Source: Neobacillus niacini
GTDB taxonomy: Bacteria > Bacillota > Bacilli > Bacillales > Cytobacillaceae
Reading direction: 5' to 3'
Assembly (NCBI RefSeq): GCF_023715785.1
Contig: NZ_JAMBOX010000027.1
Location: 1 to 38,774 of the forward strand
DNA length: 38,774 nucleotides
Made by a program: the position numbers and the translations under genes. The notes under the pieces are model-generated. The model was given only the letters and a program-made list of their open reading frames with translations. It was not told the DNA's origin and ran no database searches. Shown piece after piece: positions 15,821 through 23,197 of the stretch (position 1 is its first letter; each line of letters opens with the position of its first letter).

Positions 15821-16156
15821 ATGGCAAATCAACAATTAAATTCACGTAACCCACGAGTTGATCTTGAGTATCGCCGCCGGAAAAGTGCAGAAGAGATGAG
15901 ATACCAGGTTGTTTCCTTTTCGCTGATGATTTTCTTAACATTGGTGGCTTTCGCGGCAGTTGCTATTAAGGGATTTACCGCTTGGTTTACCGCTCCGTTT
16001 ATTGTACTATTAGCTTTCGTTCAGGTGATATTTCAGCTATATTATTTCATGCATATGAGTCATAAAGGTCATGAGGCACCATCATTATTCCTTTATTTTG
16101 GTTTATTCTTTGCATTAGTTATGGCATTGGCATTCATGACCATCATTTGGTGGTAA
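15821..16156 (+). CDS. ctaF: cytochrome caa3 oxidase subunit IV (CtaF)
   Basis: A 111-residue subunit IV (B. subtilis about 110) with three membrane helices and a basic N-terminal region, RNPRVDLEYRRRKSAEEMRY. The conserved helix contains QVIFQLYYFMHMSH. It supports assembly of the CuB site in related oxidases. I start it at the ATG at 15821 rather than further upstream in ctaE, because it follows five nt after the ctaE stop and gives the family length. The ribosome binding site is weak (ggtggga), consistent with coupling. The oxidase transcript then meets a strong terminator at 16171-16201. Confidence 0.95.
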   Translation: MANQQLNSRNPRVDLEYRRRKSAEEMRYQVVSFSLMIFLTLVAFAAVAIKGFTAWFTAPFIVLLAFVQVIFQLYYFMHMSHKGHEAPSLFLYFGLFFALVMALAFMTIIWW

Positions 16157-16170
16157 TGAGAAACAAAAAA

Positions 16171-16201
16171 GAAAATCGGCAATGTGCCGATTTTCTTTTT
16201 T
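16171..16201. terminator. terminator closing ctaB-ctaF
   Basis: Eleven-bp perfect stem, gaaaatcggca (16171-16181) with tgccgattttc (16185-16195), 3-nt loop and a T run. The A tract before it could also make it work on the other strand. Confidence 0.93.
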
Positions 16202-16230
16202 AGACATGAATATTCGGGAAGGTTCATTTT

Positions 16231-16259
16231 TTGCTTGTTAAATTTGCCAAGGGTATAAT
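16231..16259 (+). promoter_or_regulatory. sigma-A promoter for ctaG
   Basis: TTGCTT at 16231-16236, a 17-nt spacer, TATAAT at 16254-16259, 41 nt before the ctaG start. It lies just after the ctaF terminator, so ctaG is transcribed separately at least in part. Confidence 0.65.
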
Positions 16260-16300
16260 AAGGGTAATGATTCTTTCTAATACAATAGAGGTGATATATA

Positions 16301-17206
16301 GTGCTGGCATTAGATATTTTCGGATTTAAAGCACTCTGGAGCCCATACTTTTTACTGTTTATGGCAGCTATTACTGCAGGCTATTTTTTGCTTACTATAA
16401 AATACCGGCATCTGTTTCCTGGCAGTGAAAAATTAACAAAACAACAGATTTTCTTATTTTTATTGTCAATGGCACTTATTTACGCTATTAAAGGTTCTCC
16501 CTTAGATGTCTTGGCCCATTTGATGTTTTATGTTCATATGATTCAAATGGTTGCCCTGGTGTTACTTATCCCGCCACTATTAATTTTTGCTATTCCTGTT
16601 TGGGTATGGAGAAAGCTTTTGGAGTTCAAGGTCATTAACTCCTTATTAACGTTTTTCACAAAACCGCTAATCGCTTTAATTGTCTTTAATGGGTTATTTT
16701 CGTTTTACCATATTCCATTAATTTTTGATCATGTCATGCAAAGTTTTTGGATGCATACCGCCTACACCCTTGTCTTGTTTGTAGTGGCCGTCTTTATGTG
16801 GTGGCCATTGCTCAATCAGGTGCCGGAGCACCAAAATTTGAGCGGCCTAAAGAAAGTGGCCTACATTTTTGCGGATGGAATTCTGATCACACCAGCTTGT
16901 GCCCTAATCATCTTTGCCGATACATCACTTTATGCAACTTATTCAGATCCTGCCGTTTGGGGCAAGGTGATGGCCTTATGTGTCGGATCGGCAAACTTTG
17001 CCAGCCTAAATTTAAGCGGCCCCGAATTGTTTAGCTCGATGTCTTTGGTTCATGATCAGCAGCTTGGGGGGGTTCTGATGAAGGTGATGCAAGAAGTGAT
17101 TTATGGCGCGATTCTAGCCAGAGTATTTTTTGAATGGTTCCGCAAGGATCAAGCAGAAGCTGAAGAGATCATGAACCATAACTTCAATCCATCGCCAGTG
17201 AAATAA
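16301..17206 (+). CDS. ctaG: cytochrome c oxidase assembly factor CtaG
   Basis: A 301-residue, multi-helix membrane protein of the Caa3_CtaG family, unrelated to the Cox11-type protein of the same name. Conserved features are GSPLDVLAHLMFYVHMIQMV, FYHIPLIFDHVMQSFWMHT, and MWWPLLNQVPEH, rich in His and Met residues in membrane helices that suggest copper handling. In B. subtilis it is needed for active caa3 oxidase. The start is GTG at 16301 with agaggtg about nine nt upstream. It has its own promoter (16231-16259) and is followed by a terminator (17202-17232). Confidence 0.94.
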   Translation: MLALDIFGFKALWSPYFLLFMAAITAGYFLLTIKYRHLFPGSEKLTKQQIFLFLLSMALIYAIKGSPLDVLAHLMFYVHMIQMVALVLLIPPLLIFAIPVWVWRKLLEFKVINSLLTFFTKPLIALIVFNGLFSFYHIPLIFDHVMQSFWMHTAYTLVLFVVAVFMWWPLLNQVPEHQNLSGLKKVAYIFADGILITPACALIIFADTSLYATYSDPAVWGKVMALCVGSANFASLNLSGPELFSSMSLVHDQQLGGVLMKVMQEVIYGAILARVFFEWFRKDQAEAEEIMNHNFNPSPVK

Positions 17207-17232
17207 TCTCCCAATATCAGGGGGATTATTTA
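17202..17232 (+). terminator. terminator after ctaG
   Basis: Stem aataatctccc (17202-17212) with gggggattatt (17220-17230), one G-U pair, 7-nt loop, then a T-rich stretch. The stop codon of ctaG (17204-17206) is inside the left arm. Confidence 0.85.
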
Positions 17233-17246
17233 TTTTCCTGCATCCG

Positions 17247-17275
17247 TTGAAAAAAAAGCGCGGGTACTCTACTAT
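17247..17275 (+). promoter_or_regulatory. candidate sigma-A promoter for the DUF420 gene
   Basis: TTGAAA at 17247-17252, a 17-nt spacer, TACTAT at 17270-17275, 36 nt before the start at 17311. Confidence 0.55.
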
Positions 17276-17310
17276 TATGGTAGAATACATAAAAAAGAGA
17301 GGAACCGAAA

Positions 17311-17775
17311 ATGGACTCATTACCAATCTTGCCTACAATTAGTACAACTTTTATTGTTTTAAGCGGTATAACAGTTGCAATTGGCTGGCGGCAAATATAC
17401 AAGAGGAAAATTGAGCAGCACAGAAAGACAATGACTTTAGCTGCAGTTTTTGCACTTATTTTCTTTGTCATTTATGCATCAAGAACAGTTTTTATAGGAA
17501 ATACTGCGTTTGGCGGGCCGGACGATATCAAAATCTACTACACCATCTTTTTGATTTTTCATATCACATTGGCTACGCTTGGTGCAGTCCTCGGAGTCTT
17601 GTCGTTACTATCCGGATATAAAAATAAGCTTTCCTTTCACCGTAAGCTTGGCCCGTTTACTAGTATTGTCTGGTTTTGTACCGCCATCACCGGTGTAGCA
17701 GTCTATTTGCTGTTGTATGTTTTTTATCATGGCGGCGAAACGACATCTATGATTAAGGCAATTCTCGGATTTTAA
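17311..17775 (+). CDS. ctaM: DUF420 membrane protein, CtaM-like oxidase assembly factor
   Basis: A 154-residue protein with four to five membrane helices and conserved histidines in or near them (HRKTM, FHITLA, FHRKLGP, YHGG). This is the DUF420 family; B. subtilis YozB and the Staphylococcus aureus CtaM belong here, and CtaM is reported to be required for active aa3-type oxidase. Placement straight after ctaG in this genome supports the same role, whereas B. subtilis yozB is elsewhere as I recall. The ATG at 17311 is preceded by aagagagga. It has its own candidate promoter and shares a bidirectional terminator with convergent ylbA. The symbol is by homology; the exact step it performs is not established. 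Confidence 0.82.
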   Translation: MDSLPILPTISTTFIVLSGITVAIGWRQIYKRKIEQHRKTMTLAAVFALIFFVIYASRTVFIGNTAFGGPDDIKIYYTIFLIFHITLATLGAVLGVLSLLSGYKNKLSFHRKLGPFTSIVWFCTAITGVAVYLLLYVFYHGGETTSMIKAILGF

Positions 17776-17785
17776 GCAATGGCAG

Positions 17786-17828
17786 AACAAAGGGCACATG
17801 AACTAGTCATGTGCCCTTTTTGTTTTTT
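17786..17828. terminator. bidirectional terminator between ctaM and ylbA
   Basis: Thirteen-bp perfect stem, aaagggcacatga (17789-17801) with tcatgtgcccttt (17807-17819), followed by T runs. The stop of minus-strand ylbA (17827) is at its edge. Confidence 0.93.
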
Positions 17829-18186
17829 ATTCCGCAAATTTGCTGATTTCGTTTTTAACGTCTTCAATAATCTTTTTGCATTGGTTCACAAGTGATGCTG
17901 GGAAATTCTCGCCTTCACCATACTCGACCCCATGTGGATAATAGTGCTTTCCAAGCAGCGGAGTCATTAATTGAATCATTGCTTTGAAGGTATCGACATC
18001 TCCTTCTACTGCATAGCCTTGAAGGCGAAGGTAGAATGTTCCCTCCCTCATTTCAAACTTGCGGTCGTATGTAACCCGTTCATAGTCCCACTGTCCTGCA
18101 CGAACCAATTTATGGGCTTCCATTACCTCATCCAAACGATTGAGTTCTGCCTTCATTTTTTCAATTCCGGTATTTTCAAATTTCAT
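17827..18186 (-). CDS. ylbA: YugN-like protein YlbA
   Basis: A 119-residue soluble protein of the YugN-like family; B. subtilis YlbA is about 120 residues and occupies the same place before ylbB. It has an N-terminal helix (EKMKAELNRLDEVMEAHKLV), a strand-rich middle (YDRKFEMREGTFYLRLQGYAVEG) and a C-terminal helix with NQCKKIIEDV. No catalytic motif is visible and the function is unknown. The ATG at 18186 has aggagggag upstream. It is transcribed against ctaM and away from ylbB. Confidence 0.85.
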   Translation of the reverse strand: MKFENTGIEKMKAELNRLDEVMEAHKLVRAGQWDYERVTYDRKFEMREGTFYLRLQGYAVEGDVDTFKAMIQLMTPLLGKHYYPHGVEYGEGENFPASLVNQCKKIIEDVKNEISKFAE

Positions 18187-18368
18187 GATAAACTCCCTCC
18201 TAAAACGCTGCCATTCCCCTTTGTTTAATTGGTGGATTTATAGCAAGATGAATTCATTTTTAATAATAGATGAAAAAGGAATAACTTGCAATGAATTCAA
18301 TAACGAATAAATCAATAGAATTGTGAAAATGCTATTAGGGAAAACAGAAAATCTCCGGAGGCGATAGG
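18187..18368. promoter_or_regulatory. ylbA/ylbB divergent region
   Basis: 182 bp without a gene. It contains two copies of atgaattca (18248-18256 and 18291-18299) about 43 nt apart. No clear promoter hexamer pair was found by eye. Confidence 0.3.
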
Positions 18369-18803
18369 ATGGAAAGAATTCGCGATATTATGACTAATGA
18401 TGTTGAGTGCTGCACTTTGTTGGATAATGTGTATGAGGTTGCAGTAAAGATGAAGGAACTCAATGTCGGTGCGATTCCGATTGTCGACCAGGATAAACTT
18501 GTCGGAATGATCACCGATCGGGATATCGTCATTAGAGGTGTAGCGGAAAAACATCCGGGATCAACAAAAGTTGAAGATATTATGAGTGATAAACTTATTA
18601 CTGTTACGCCCGAGGCTACCAGCAGGGATGCAGCCAAGTTGATGGCAGAGCATCAAATTCGCCGGCTTCCTGTAGTCGAAAATGGGAAGTTGGTTGGCAT
18701 TGTTTCACTCGGGGACTTTGCAATCAGGGAATTAACAGATGACCAGGCGAAGCAGGCACTAACGGAAATATCGGAACAAAATTATAATGGGGTTCAGCAC
18801 TAA
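18369..18803 (+). CDS. ylbB: CBS-domain protein YlbB
   Basis: A 144-residue protein made of two CBS motifs in tandem (about 7-62 and 72-128), each ending in the typical GMITDRDIVIRG and GIVSLGDFAIREL segments. A CBS pair usually binds an adenosine nucleotide and acts as a sensor; no effector domain is attached here, so the partner is unknown. The ATG at 18369 has ggagg eight nt upstream. It is followed by a terminator at 18836-18865 and is probably monocistronic. Confidence 0.9.
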   Translation: MERIRDIMTNDVECCTLLDNVYEVAVKMKELNVGAIPIVDQDKLVGMITDRDIVIRGVAEKHPGSTKVEDIMSDKLITVTPEATSRDAAKLMAEHQIRRLPVVENGKLVGIVSLGDFAIRELTDDQAKQALTEISEQNYNGVQH

Positions 18804-18835
18804 ATTATTATTCTTCAAAATAGGTTACTTCTTTT

Positions 18836-18865
18836 AAACAGGTACAAAAAGTACCTGTTTTCTTT
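18836..18865 (+). terminator. terminator after ylbB
   Basis: Ten-bp stem, aaacaggtac (18836-18845) with gtacctgttt (18851-18860), 5-nt loop of As, then tcttt. Confidence 0.9.
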
Positions 18866-18984
18866 ATCTGCCTATATATATCAGATTTTTTTGATATCAT
18901 CTATTACTAAATTCGTTATAAATGATATAATTATTTTAACAGTACGTATAATGATAGAGAAAGAAATAGAGAGGGGGTAAACCT

Positions 18985-20055
18985 CTGCGAGCCTTATTTA
19001 GAATTTTGATTCTTTCAGCTGTAATCTTAACTATCGCATTTTATGCTGGGATAAATGAAAAAAATCAGGATCAGGTTTTAGTTAAAGAGGATCATACATT
19101 GGAAATGGAACAGTCTTGGTCAACTAGTAATGATCAGGGCCAAAAAAGAAAAGTTTCCGAAAAGCCTGCCGAAGGAATTTCACTATTGATAGGCAAAAGC
19201 CTGACTGACCTGCTAAATGAACTAGGACCGCCCCAGCGAATTGATGAGACGCTTTATGGTTATCAATGGTATATCTATAATCTGGATTATAATCGTTATG
19301 CACAGGTCGGCGTTCAAAATAACCAAGTTGTAACGGTATTTGCGCTCGGGGAGAATTTAAATGTTGCCCCGTTTAAGATCGGCCAGCCGGTGGAGGAAAT
19401 ATTTATCACGCAATTTATAGATACTAATATTAATATTGAATATAATGGAAATTCTTATCGGTTTGAACTGAATGATAATGACCTTAATCTCCGGCCAATG
19501 GTACAATTGGGCGATATATATGTTCAGCTTTATATAGATAAGTTTACCGGAACGCTTTCCAGTGTCCGCTTTTTAACGGCAGAAACATTAATTAAACAAA
19601 GGCCATACGAATTGGTGTATCGTGGGGAGCTGATTGAGGCTGCGGTTCCCACTGAGGAAATGTGGGACTCGATTCAATCTGGAGCGGAACAGGAAATTTT
19701 TGAAATCACCAATGTACTAAGAATGCGGCATCAATTGACGCCGCTTAAATGGGATGAAAGTACGGCGGATGTCGCCTATGGGCATAGCAAGGATATGGCG
19801 GAAAACAATGACTTTTCCCATGAATCGAGAACATTTGGCAGTCTTACCGACCGCTTAAATCGGGCAGAGGTAGTCTACAAGGCGGCGGGGGAGAATATTG
19901 CCGCAAATTATACGGATGCACCGGCTGTCGTTGAAGGCTGGCTGAATAGTAAAGGCCATCGGGAGTCTCTGTTAAATAAAGACTTTACCCATTTAGGAGT
20001 CGGGGTTTATCAAAAGTATTATACCCAGAATTTTATTCAAAAGGCGGAAGAATGA
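18985..20055 (+). CDS. ylbC: CAP-domain exported protein YlbC, probable CTG start
   Basis: A 356-residue protein with an N-terminal membrane segment (RALFRILILSAVILTIAFYA), a CAP-associated N-terminal domain (about 75-220) and a C-terminal CAP/SCP domain with MAENNDFSHESRTFGSLTDR and ENIAANYTDAPAVVEGWLNS. CAP proteins of bacilli are exported; the function is unknown. The start is unusual. The only well-placed ribosome binding site, gaggggg (18971-18977), is seven nt before a CTG at 18985. Starting there gives the basic residues needed before the membrane segment. The next candidate, TTG at 19006, has no ribosome binding site and removes both arginines. The gene is isolated, with a terminator at 20067-20087. 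Confidence 0.8.
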   Translation: MRALFRILILSAVILTIAFYAGINEKNQDQVLVKEDHTLEMEQSWSTSNDQGQKRKVSEKPAEGISLLIGKSLTDLLNELGPPQRIDETLYGYQWYIYNLDYNRYAQVGVQNNQVVTVFALGENLNVAPFKIGQPVEEIFITQFIDTNINIEYNGNSYRFELNDNDLNLRPMVQLGDIYVQLYIDKFTGTLSSVRFLTAETLIKQRPYELVYRGELIEAAVPTEEMWDSIQSGAEQEIFEITNVLRMRHQLTPLKWDESTADVAYGHSKDMAENNDFSHESRTFGSLTDRLNRAEVVYKAAGENIAANYTDAPAVVEGWLNSKGHRESLLNKDFTHLGVGVYQKYYTQNFIQKAEE

Positions 20056-20066
20056 TTTAAGGAGAC

Positions 20067-20095
20067 AGGGACAGAAAATCTGTCCCTATTTGATT
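20067..20095 (+). terminator. terminator after ylbC
   Basis: Eight-bp stem, agggacag (20067-20074) with ctgtccct (20080-20087), followed by a T-rich stretch. It ends just before the stop of the convergent minus-strand gene. Confidence 0.8.
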
Positions 20096-20461
20096 TTATA
20101 ACCTACTTTTCTCTCTTTTATATTCATTAAATAGAAATGTATTGCCCTCCCAGCTTCCGTAAACAGTGATTATTTCGCCGACGGAAAAGTTGTCCGGTTC
20201 CGTGTCTTTCGTGAGAGGAGACATTTTTTTTACGGTTATAGCCTTGCCGTCTGTTTGCAATGAAAGTATTTGGACGTAAAGATAGCGATTGTAGTAATAA
20301 CGCTGTTTTTCGGCACGAACCCCTTTTATTATCCCTTTTAAAACGGCCTCATGGGCAATATCACCAGCTGCAAGCCATTTTTGGTCATACTCTTTCATTT
20401 CTTTCTTGGTAAGCCAATAAAAATAAAAGCAAACAATCGGGATTAAGATGGCAGTGACCAT
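20096..20461 (-). CDS. small single-pass membrane protein of unknown function
   Basis: A 121-residue protein with one N-terminal membrane segment (MVTAILIPIVCFYFYWLTKK) and a soluble C-terminal part of beta character (VQILSLQTDGKAITVKKM; NFSVGEIITVYGSWEGN), possibly an OB-like barrel. I do not recognise the family. The ATG at 20461 is supported by aaggagag eight nt upstream; longer readings run into the neighbouring gene. It begins 20 nt after the stop of the thioesterase gene at 20481-20963 on the same strand, so the two very likely form one operon. That pair lies between ylbC and ylbD, which I recall as neighbours in B. subtilis. Confidence 0.75.
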   Translation of the reverse strand: MVTAILIPIVCFYFYWLTKKEMKEYDQKWLAAGDIAHEAVLKGIIKGVRAEKQRYYYNRYLYVQILSLQTDGKAITVKKMSPLTKDTEPDNFSVGEIITVYGSWEGNTFLFNEYKREKSRL

Positions 20462-20480
20462 TACGTTAACTCTCCTTGAA

Positions 20481-20963
20481 TCATTTTGGAATGATAAAGA
20501 ACGTACCTGTTGCGTGGGCGATTTTTTTTCCATCACTTCGAAAAGCTTCGCCCGAAATGACGACTGTTTTTGTTCCGTGATGAATAATCTCCGCGCAGCA
20601 GCGCAACTGGTCGCCAATTCCGGGAGCAATATAATGGATATTTAATTGATTGGTGACAGCCCCAAATCCTTCTGGAAGTATATAATTTGCCAGAGAGCCC
20701 ATTGCTGTATCGAGCACGGTCGCTGTGATACCGCCGTGGACGATATTCAAATTATTGTGAATGGCAGGATTAATCGGGATAACGATTTCACAAGTATCAT
20801 TGTCGATTTTTCTTTCCATATGAAGCAGCTCGCCGATATAAGAGTCGCTGTTCCGTTCGATTCTCTTTTGAATCCCTTGTAAAAGTATATTCAGCACCTG
20901 TAAATCTGTCTCCGTGCCATTTTCGATACATGATTCTAAAAGTTGTCTTAACTGATCAGTCAT
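20481..20963 (-). CDS. PaaI/YdiI-type hotdog-fold acyl-CoA thioesterase
   Basis: A 160-residue hotdog-fold protein. The long helix motif NLNIVHGGITATVLDTAMG contains the HGG turn and the Asp typical of PaaI-type thioesterases. The strands NQLNIHYIAPGIGDQLRCCA and GEAFRSDGKKIAHATGTF complete the fold. Such enzymes hydrolyse aromatic or aliphatic acyl-CoA; the substrate here is not known. I use the ATG at 20963 with agaggt upstream; an open extension to 21071 has no ribosome binding site and is not part of the fold. First gene of a two-gene minus-strand unit with the membrane protein at 20096-20461. Confidence 0.87.
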   Translation of the reverse strand: MTDQLRQLLESCIENGTETDLQVLNILLQGIQKRIERNSDSYIGELLHMERKIDNDTCEIVIPINPAIHNNLNIVHGGITATVLDTAMGSLANYILPEGFGAVTNQLNIHYIAPGIGDQLRCCAEIIHHGTKTVVISGEAFRSDGKKIAHATGTFFIIPK

Positions 20964-21110
20964 TTTGTTTACCTCTTTCGTTACTATTTCATAACACATC
21001 TTAACACTTCCTATTGTAATTATAAATATTTTATCCTGCTTAACGGTTTCACCTTTTTCGATTTGTATCATATTTTAAATATGGGATTAATATGGGCTGA
21101 GGTGAGAACA

Positions 21111-21515
21111 ATGGCACAAAAAAAATTGCACCCTTCCGTACTAAAATTTAAAGAGTTCGTAAAAAGCAATCCGACTATTATCCAAGAGGTAAGGAAAGGC
21201 AATGCCACCTGGCAGGAATTATATGAGGACTGGTATTTGTTGGGGGAGGATGACAAACGCTGGGAATCTATAGGGACAGACAAAAAGGATACCGCCAAAA
21301 ATGAAAAAGAAGGCAAGGGTGACTTTATGTCGAATGTGATGGGGATGTTCAAGAATTTGGACCCAAATCAAATGCAAACATACCTTCAAAATGCGAGTGA
21401 GGCCGTAGCAGCCGTTCAAGGGCTGCTGGCACAATTTCAGGGTACTAATAGCCAAAATAATCAGGTAAAACCACCCGAAGCACCGCCGCATCCATTTTCC
21501 TTTAGACAAGATTAA
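21111..21515 (+). CDS. ylbD: YlbD, spore coat-associated protein
   Basis: A 134-residue protein (B. subtilis YlbD about 132) with the family N-terminus HPSVLKFKEFVKSNPTIIQE, a Trp-rich middle (WQELYEDWYLLGEDDKRW), then a linker and a C-terminal helix with Gln-rich and proline-rich tail ending HPFSFRQD. The family is annotated as a putative spore coat protein; no enzymatic motif is seen. The ATG at 21111 has gaggtga upstream. It is followed 18 nt later by ylbE, so they are likely co-transcribed. Confidence 0.87.
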   Translation: MAQKKLHPSVLKFKEFVKSNPTIIQEVRKGNATWQELYEDWYLLGEDDKRWESIGTDKKDTAKNEKEGKGDFMSNVMGMFKNLDPNQMQTYLQNASEAVAAVQGLLAQFQGTNSQNNQVKPPEAPPHPFSFRQD

Positions 21516-21533
21516 ATAAAAGGGGTAAATCAG

Positions 21534-21773
21534 ATGAGAAAAGAGGTACTGGATTATTTGGAAGGGCAGAAGGATCTAAAACGATTTATTCGGGAACAGC
21601 CAATGTGGTATCGGAAATTGTCGAGAAACCCTTATGATATACAGGCGTTCGAGGTGGCATCGCTGCACCATTATAAAAAGACAATTCCGCATCAGGTAGA
21701 AAAATTCTCCTATGGCGTTCAAATGGCGACAATGATGTTTTCCATGTTTCAAGCCATGAAAAATCAAAACTGA
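21534..21773 (+). CDS. ylbE: YlbE-like protein
   Basis: A 79-residue protein, equal in length to B. subtilis YlbE. Distinctive segments are REQPMWYRKLSRNP and EVASLHHYKKTIPHQVEKFS, with a C-terminal helix GVQMATMMFSMFQAMKNQ. The function is unknown. The ribosome binding site is aaaagggg. The gene lies in an apparent ylbD-ylbE pair and is followed by an imperfect terminator. Confidence 0.88.
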   Translation: MRKEVLDYLEGQKDLKRFIREQPMWYRKLSRNPYDIQAFEVASLHHYKKTIPHQVEKFSYGVQMATMMFSMFQAMKNQN

Positions 21774-21774
21774 C

Positions 21775-21808
21775 AAGGGCACATTGCAGATCGGTGTGGC
21801 CTTTTTAT
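21775..21808 (+). terminator. imperfect terminator after ylbE
   Basis: aagggcaca pairs with tgtggcctt across a loop, with mismatches, followed by a T run (about 21801-21808). Confidence 0.6.
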
Positions 21809-21863
21809 TTTGGTTAAAAAATTATTTACGGGCAAACAATACAGTCATAAGGAGTGGTGCGCC

Positions 21864-22235
21864 ATGAATAAGTTTTTGCAAGTTTGTTTTTTAATCCTAT
21901 TGACTGGCTTTTTTTCAGAATGGTTCCTTCTTGACACGGAAGCGGCTCCCAAGGAATTTCCCTCTCTTTACGTTAATTACGAAACAAAGGGCAACCAGAT
22001 TCTTGTTGAATGTATTGTCGGAGGCATCAGTTTTCGTGAACCGGAACATCCCGGGCAAAAGACAGGCAAAATCATTATTTGGGTAGACGGGCAAAGAAGG
22101 TCGGAGGAAGCGCAAGCGGCATTTATTATAAAAGGACTCTCACCAGGCAGTCATAAAATCAGAATTGAAGTGGTGAGTTTAAAAAATGAGCCATATGGCC
22201 TCAAGAAGGAATTCTTGGTAAATATCCCTAAATAA
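21864..22235 (+). CDS. small secreted protein of unknown function
   Basis: A 123-residue protein with an N-terminal signal peptide (hydrophobic core FLQVCFLILLTGFF, possible cleavage after DTEA). It continues as a strand-rich domain resembling a single Ig-like or fibronectin-like fold (ILVECIVGGISF; KIIIWVDGQRR; FIIKGLSPGSHKIRIEV). I do not recognise it and recall no gene between ylbE and ylbF in B. subtilis. The ATG at 21864 is preceded by aaggag nine nt upstream, which fixes the start. Sixty nt separate it from ricF. An extracellular or cell-wall-side role is inferred from the signal peptide only. Confidence 0.75.
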   Translation: MNKFLQVCFLILLTGFFSEWFLLDTEAAPKEFPSLYVNYETKGNQILVECIVGGISFREPEHPGQKTGKIIIWVDGQRRSEEAQAAFIIKGLSPGSHKIRIEVVSLKNEPYGLKKEFLVNIPK

Positions 22236-22295
22236 ACGGAAATTTTCGCTTTCTCCAGGTTTTCATGTTAAAATGGCTTTGGAGGTGGGCGAAAA

Positions 22296-22733
22296 GTGCT
22301 TGCTACATTAGAAAGAATTGAATTACTGGAGTACGCCGAAGATTTGGCAAAAATGATCCTTGAATCGGACGTAGCCGAACAATACCGGATCAGTTTATAT
22401 AAATTGCAATCAAGCCGCGAGGCACAAAATAAAATAAAACGGTTTGCCAGCTTGAAGGAGCTTTATGAAGAAGTCCAGAGGTTTGGCAAGTACCATCCTG
22501 ACTATAAACGAGTGATGATGCAAGTCCGTGAATTCAAACGGGACATGGATTTGGACCCGCATGTGGCAGACTTCAAATTGGCGGAAAATGACCTGCAAAG
22601 CTTGTTGGATGAAATAAGCCTGCTTATCGGAGGAGCCGTTTCTAAACATATAAAGGTTCCTACAGGAAACCCCTTCTTTGATAATGGTCACGGAAGTGGC
22701 TGCGGCAGCGGTGGAAGCTGCGGGTGCGGGTGA
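22296..22733 (+). CDS. ricF: RicF (YlbF), Y-complex subunit
   Basis: A 145-residue helical protein of the YlbF/YmcA family. RicF forms the Y-complex with RicA (YmcA) and RicT (YaaT), which binds iron-sulfur clusters and directs RNase Y to certain transcripts; in B. subtilis it is needed for competence, sporulation and biofilms. The C-terminal tail is Gly/Cys-rich with Cys136, Cys142 and Cys144, fitting cluster ligation. The start is GTG at 22296 with ggaggtggg upstream. Followed by a terminator (22739-22768) and ylbG. Confidence 0.93.
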   Translation: MLATLERIELLEYAEDLAKMILESDVAEQYRISLYKLQSSREAQNKIKRFASLKELYEEVQRFGKYHPDYKRVMMQVREFKRDMDLDPHVADFKLAENDLQSLLDEISLLIGGAVSKHIKVPTGNPFFDNGHGSGCGSGGSCGCG

Positions 22734-22738
22734 AAAAT

Positions 22739-22768
22739 ATCAGCTTGAATCCAGGCTGATTTTTTTAT
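22739..22768 (+). terminator. terminator after ricF
   Basis: atcagc (22739-22744) pairs with gctgat (22755-22760) with extra pairing in the loop, followed by seven Ts. Confidence 0.8.
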
Positions 22769-22873
22769 TTGATTTGCCAGATGCGGTTAACTAGAGGAAA
22801 GTTTGAATTGATATATTGTGGTTTCATATGCTAGACTTATGTAAAATGATGGTTATGTTAAGGGGAAAATCGT

Positions 22874-23149
22874 ATGTTTATGCAGAGGCAAGGATTAGTC
22901 ATTTGGCTTTATTCGTTGAAACAAGCGAAGATGCTAAGACGATTTGGCAACGTCCATTATGTATCGAAAAGACTAAAATATGTGGTTTTATATTGCAATC
23001 AGCATGAAGTGGAAGAATTGATCGATAAGCTGTCCGCTTTTTCGTTTGTAAAAAAAGTTGAACCTTCTTATAAGCCATTCCTCAAAATGGAATACGAGAA
23101 TTCAGCGCCTGATAAAGCAAAAGAATATGATTATAAAATGGGAATCTAA
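22874..23149 (+). CDS. ylbG: YlbG family protein (UPF0298/DUF2129)
   Basis: A 91-residue protein matching YlbG by the segments LRRFGNVHYVSKRLKYVVLY and FVKKVEPSYKPFLKMEYENS, close to the B. subtilis sequence as I remember it. It is cytoplasmic with an alpha-beta fold and no known activity. The ATG at 22874 has aagggga upstream. Its stop is directly followed by a terminator (23149-23179). Confidence 0.92.
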   Translation: MFMQRQGLVIWLYSLKQAKMLRRFGNVHYVSKRLKYVVLYCNQHEVEELIDKLSAFSFVKKVEPSYKPFLKMEYENSAPDKAKEYDYKMGI

Positions 23150-23182
23150 AAGGTGAGGGCAAACATCCTCACCTTTTTTAAT
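23149..23182 (+). terminator. terminator after ylbG
   Basis: aaaggtgagg pairs with cctcaccttt (23167-23176) around an 8-nt loop, followed by Ts. It lies immediately after the ylbG stop. Confidence 0.92.
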
Positions 23183-23197
23183 GGTTTTGATTGCAAT

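Noticed and set aside
22816..23007. 63-codon plus-strand frame overlapping the ylbG start
   Set aside because: Out of frame with ylbG, no family resemblance, and explained by ylbG coding sequence.
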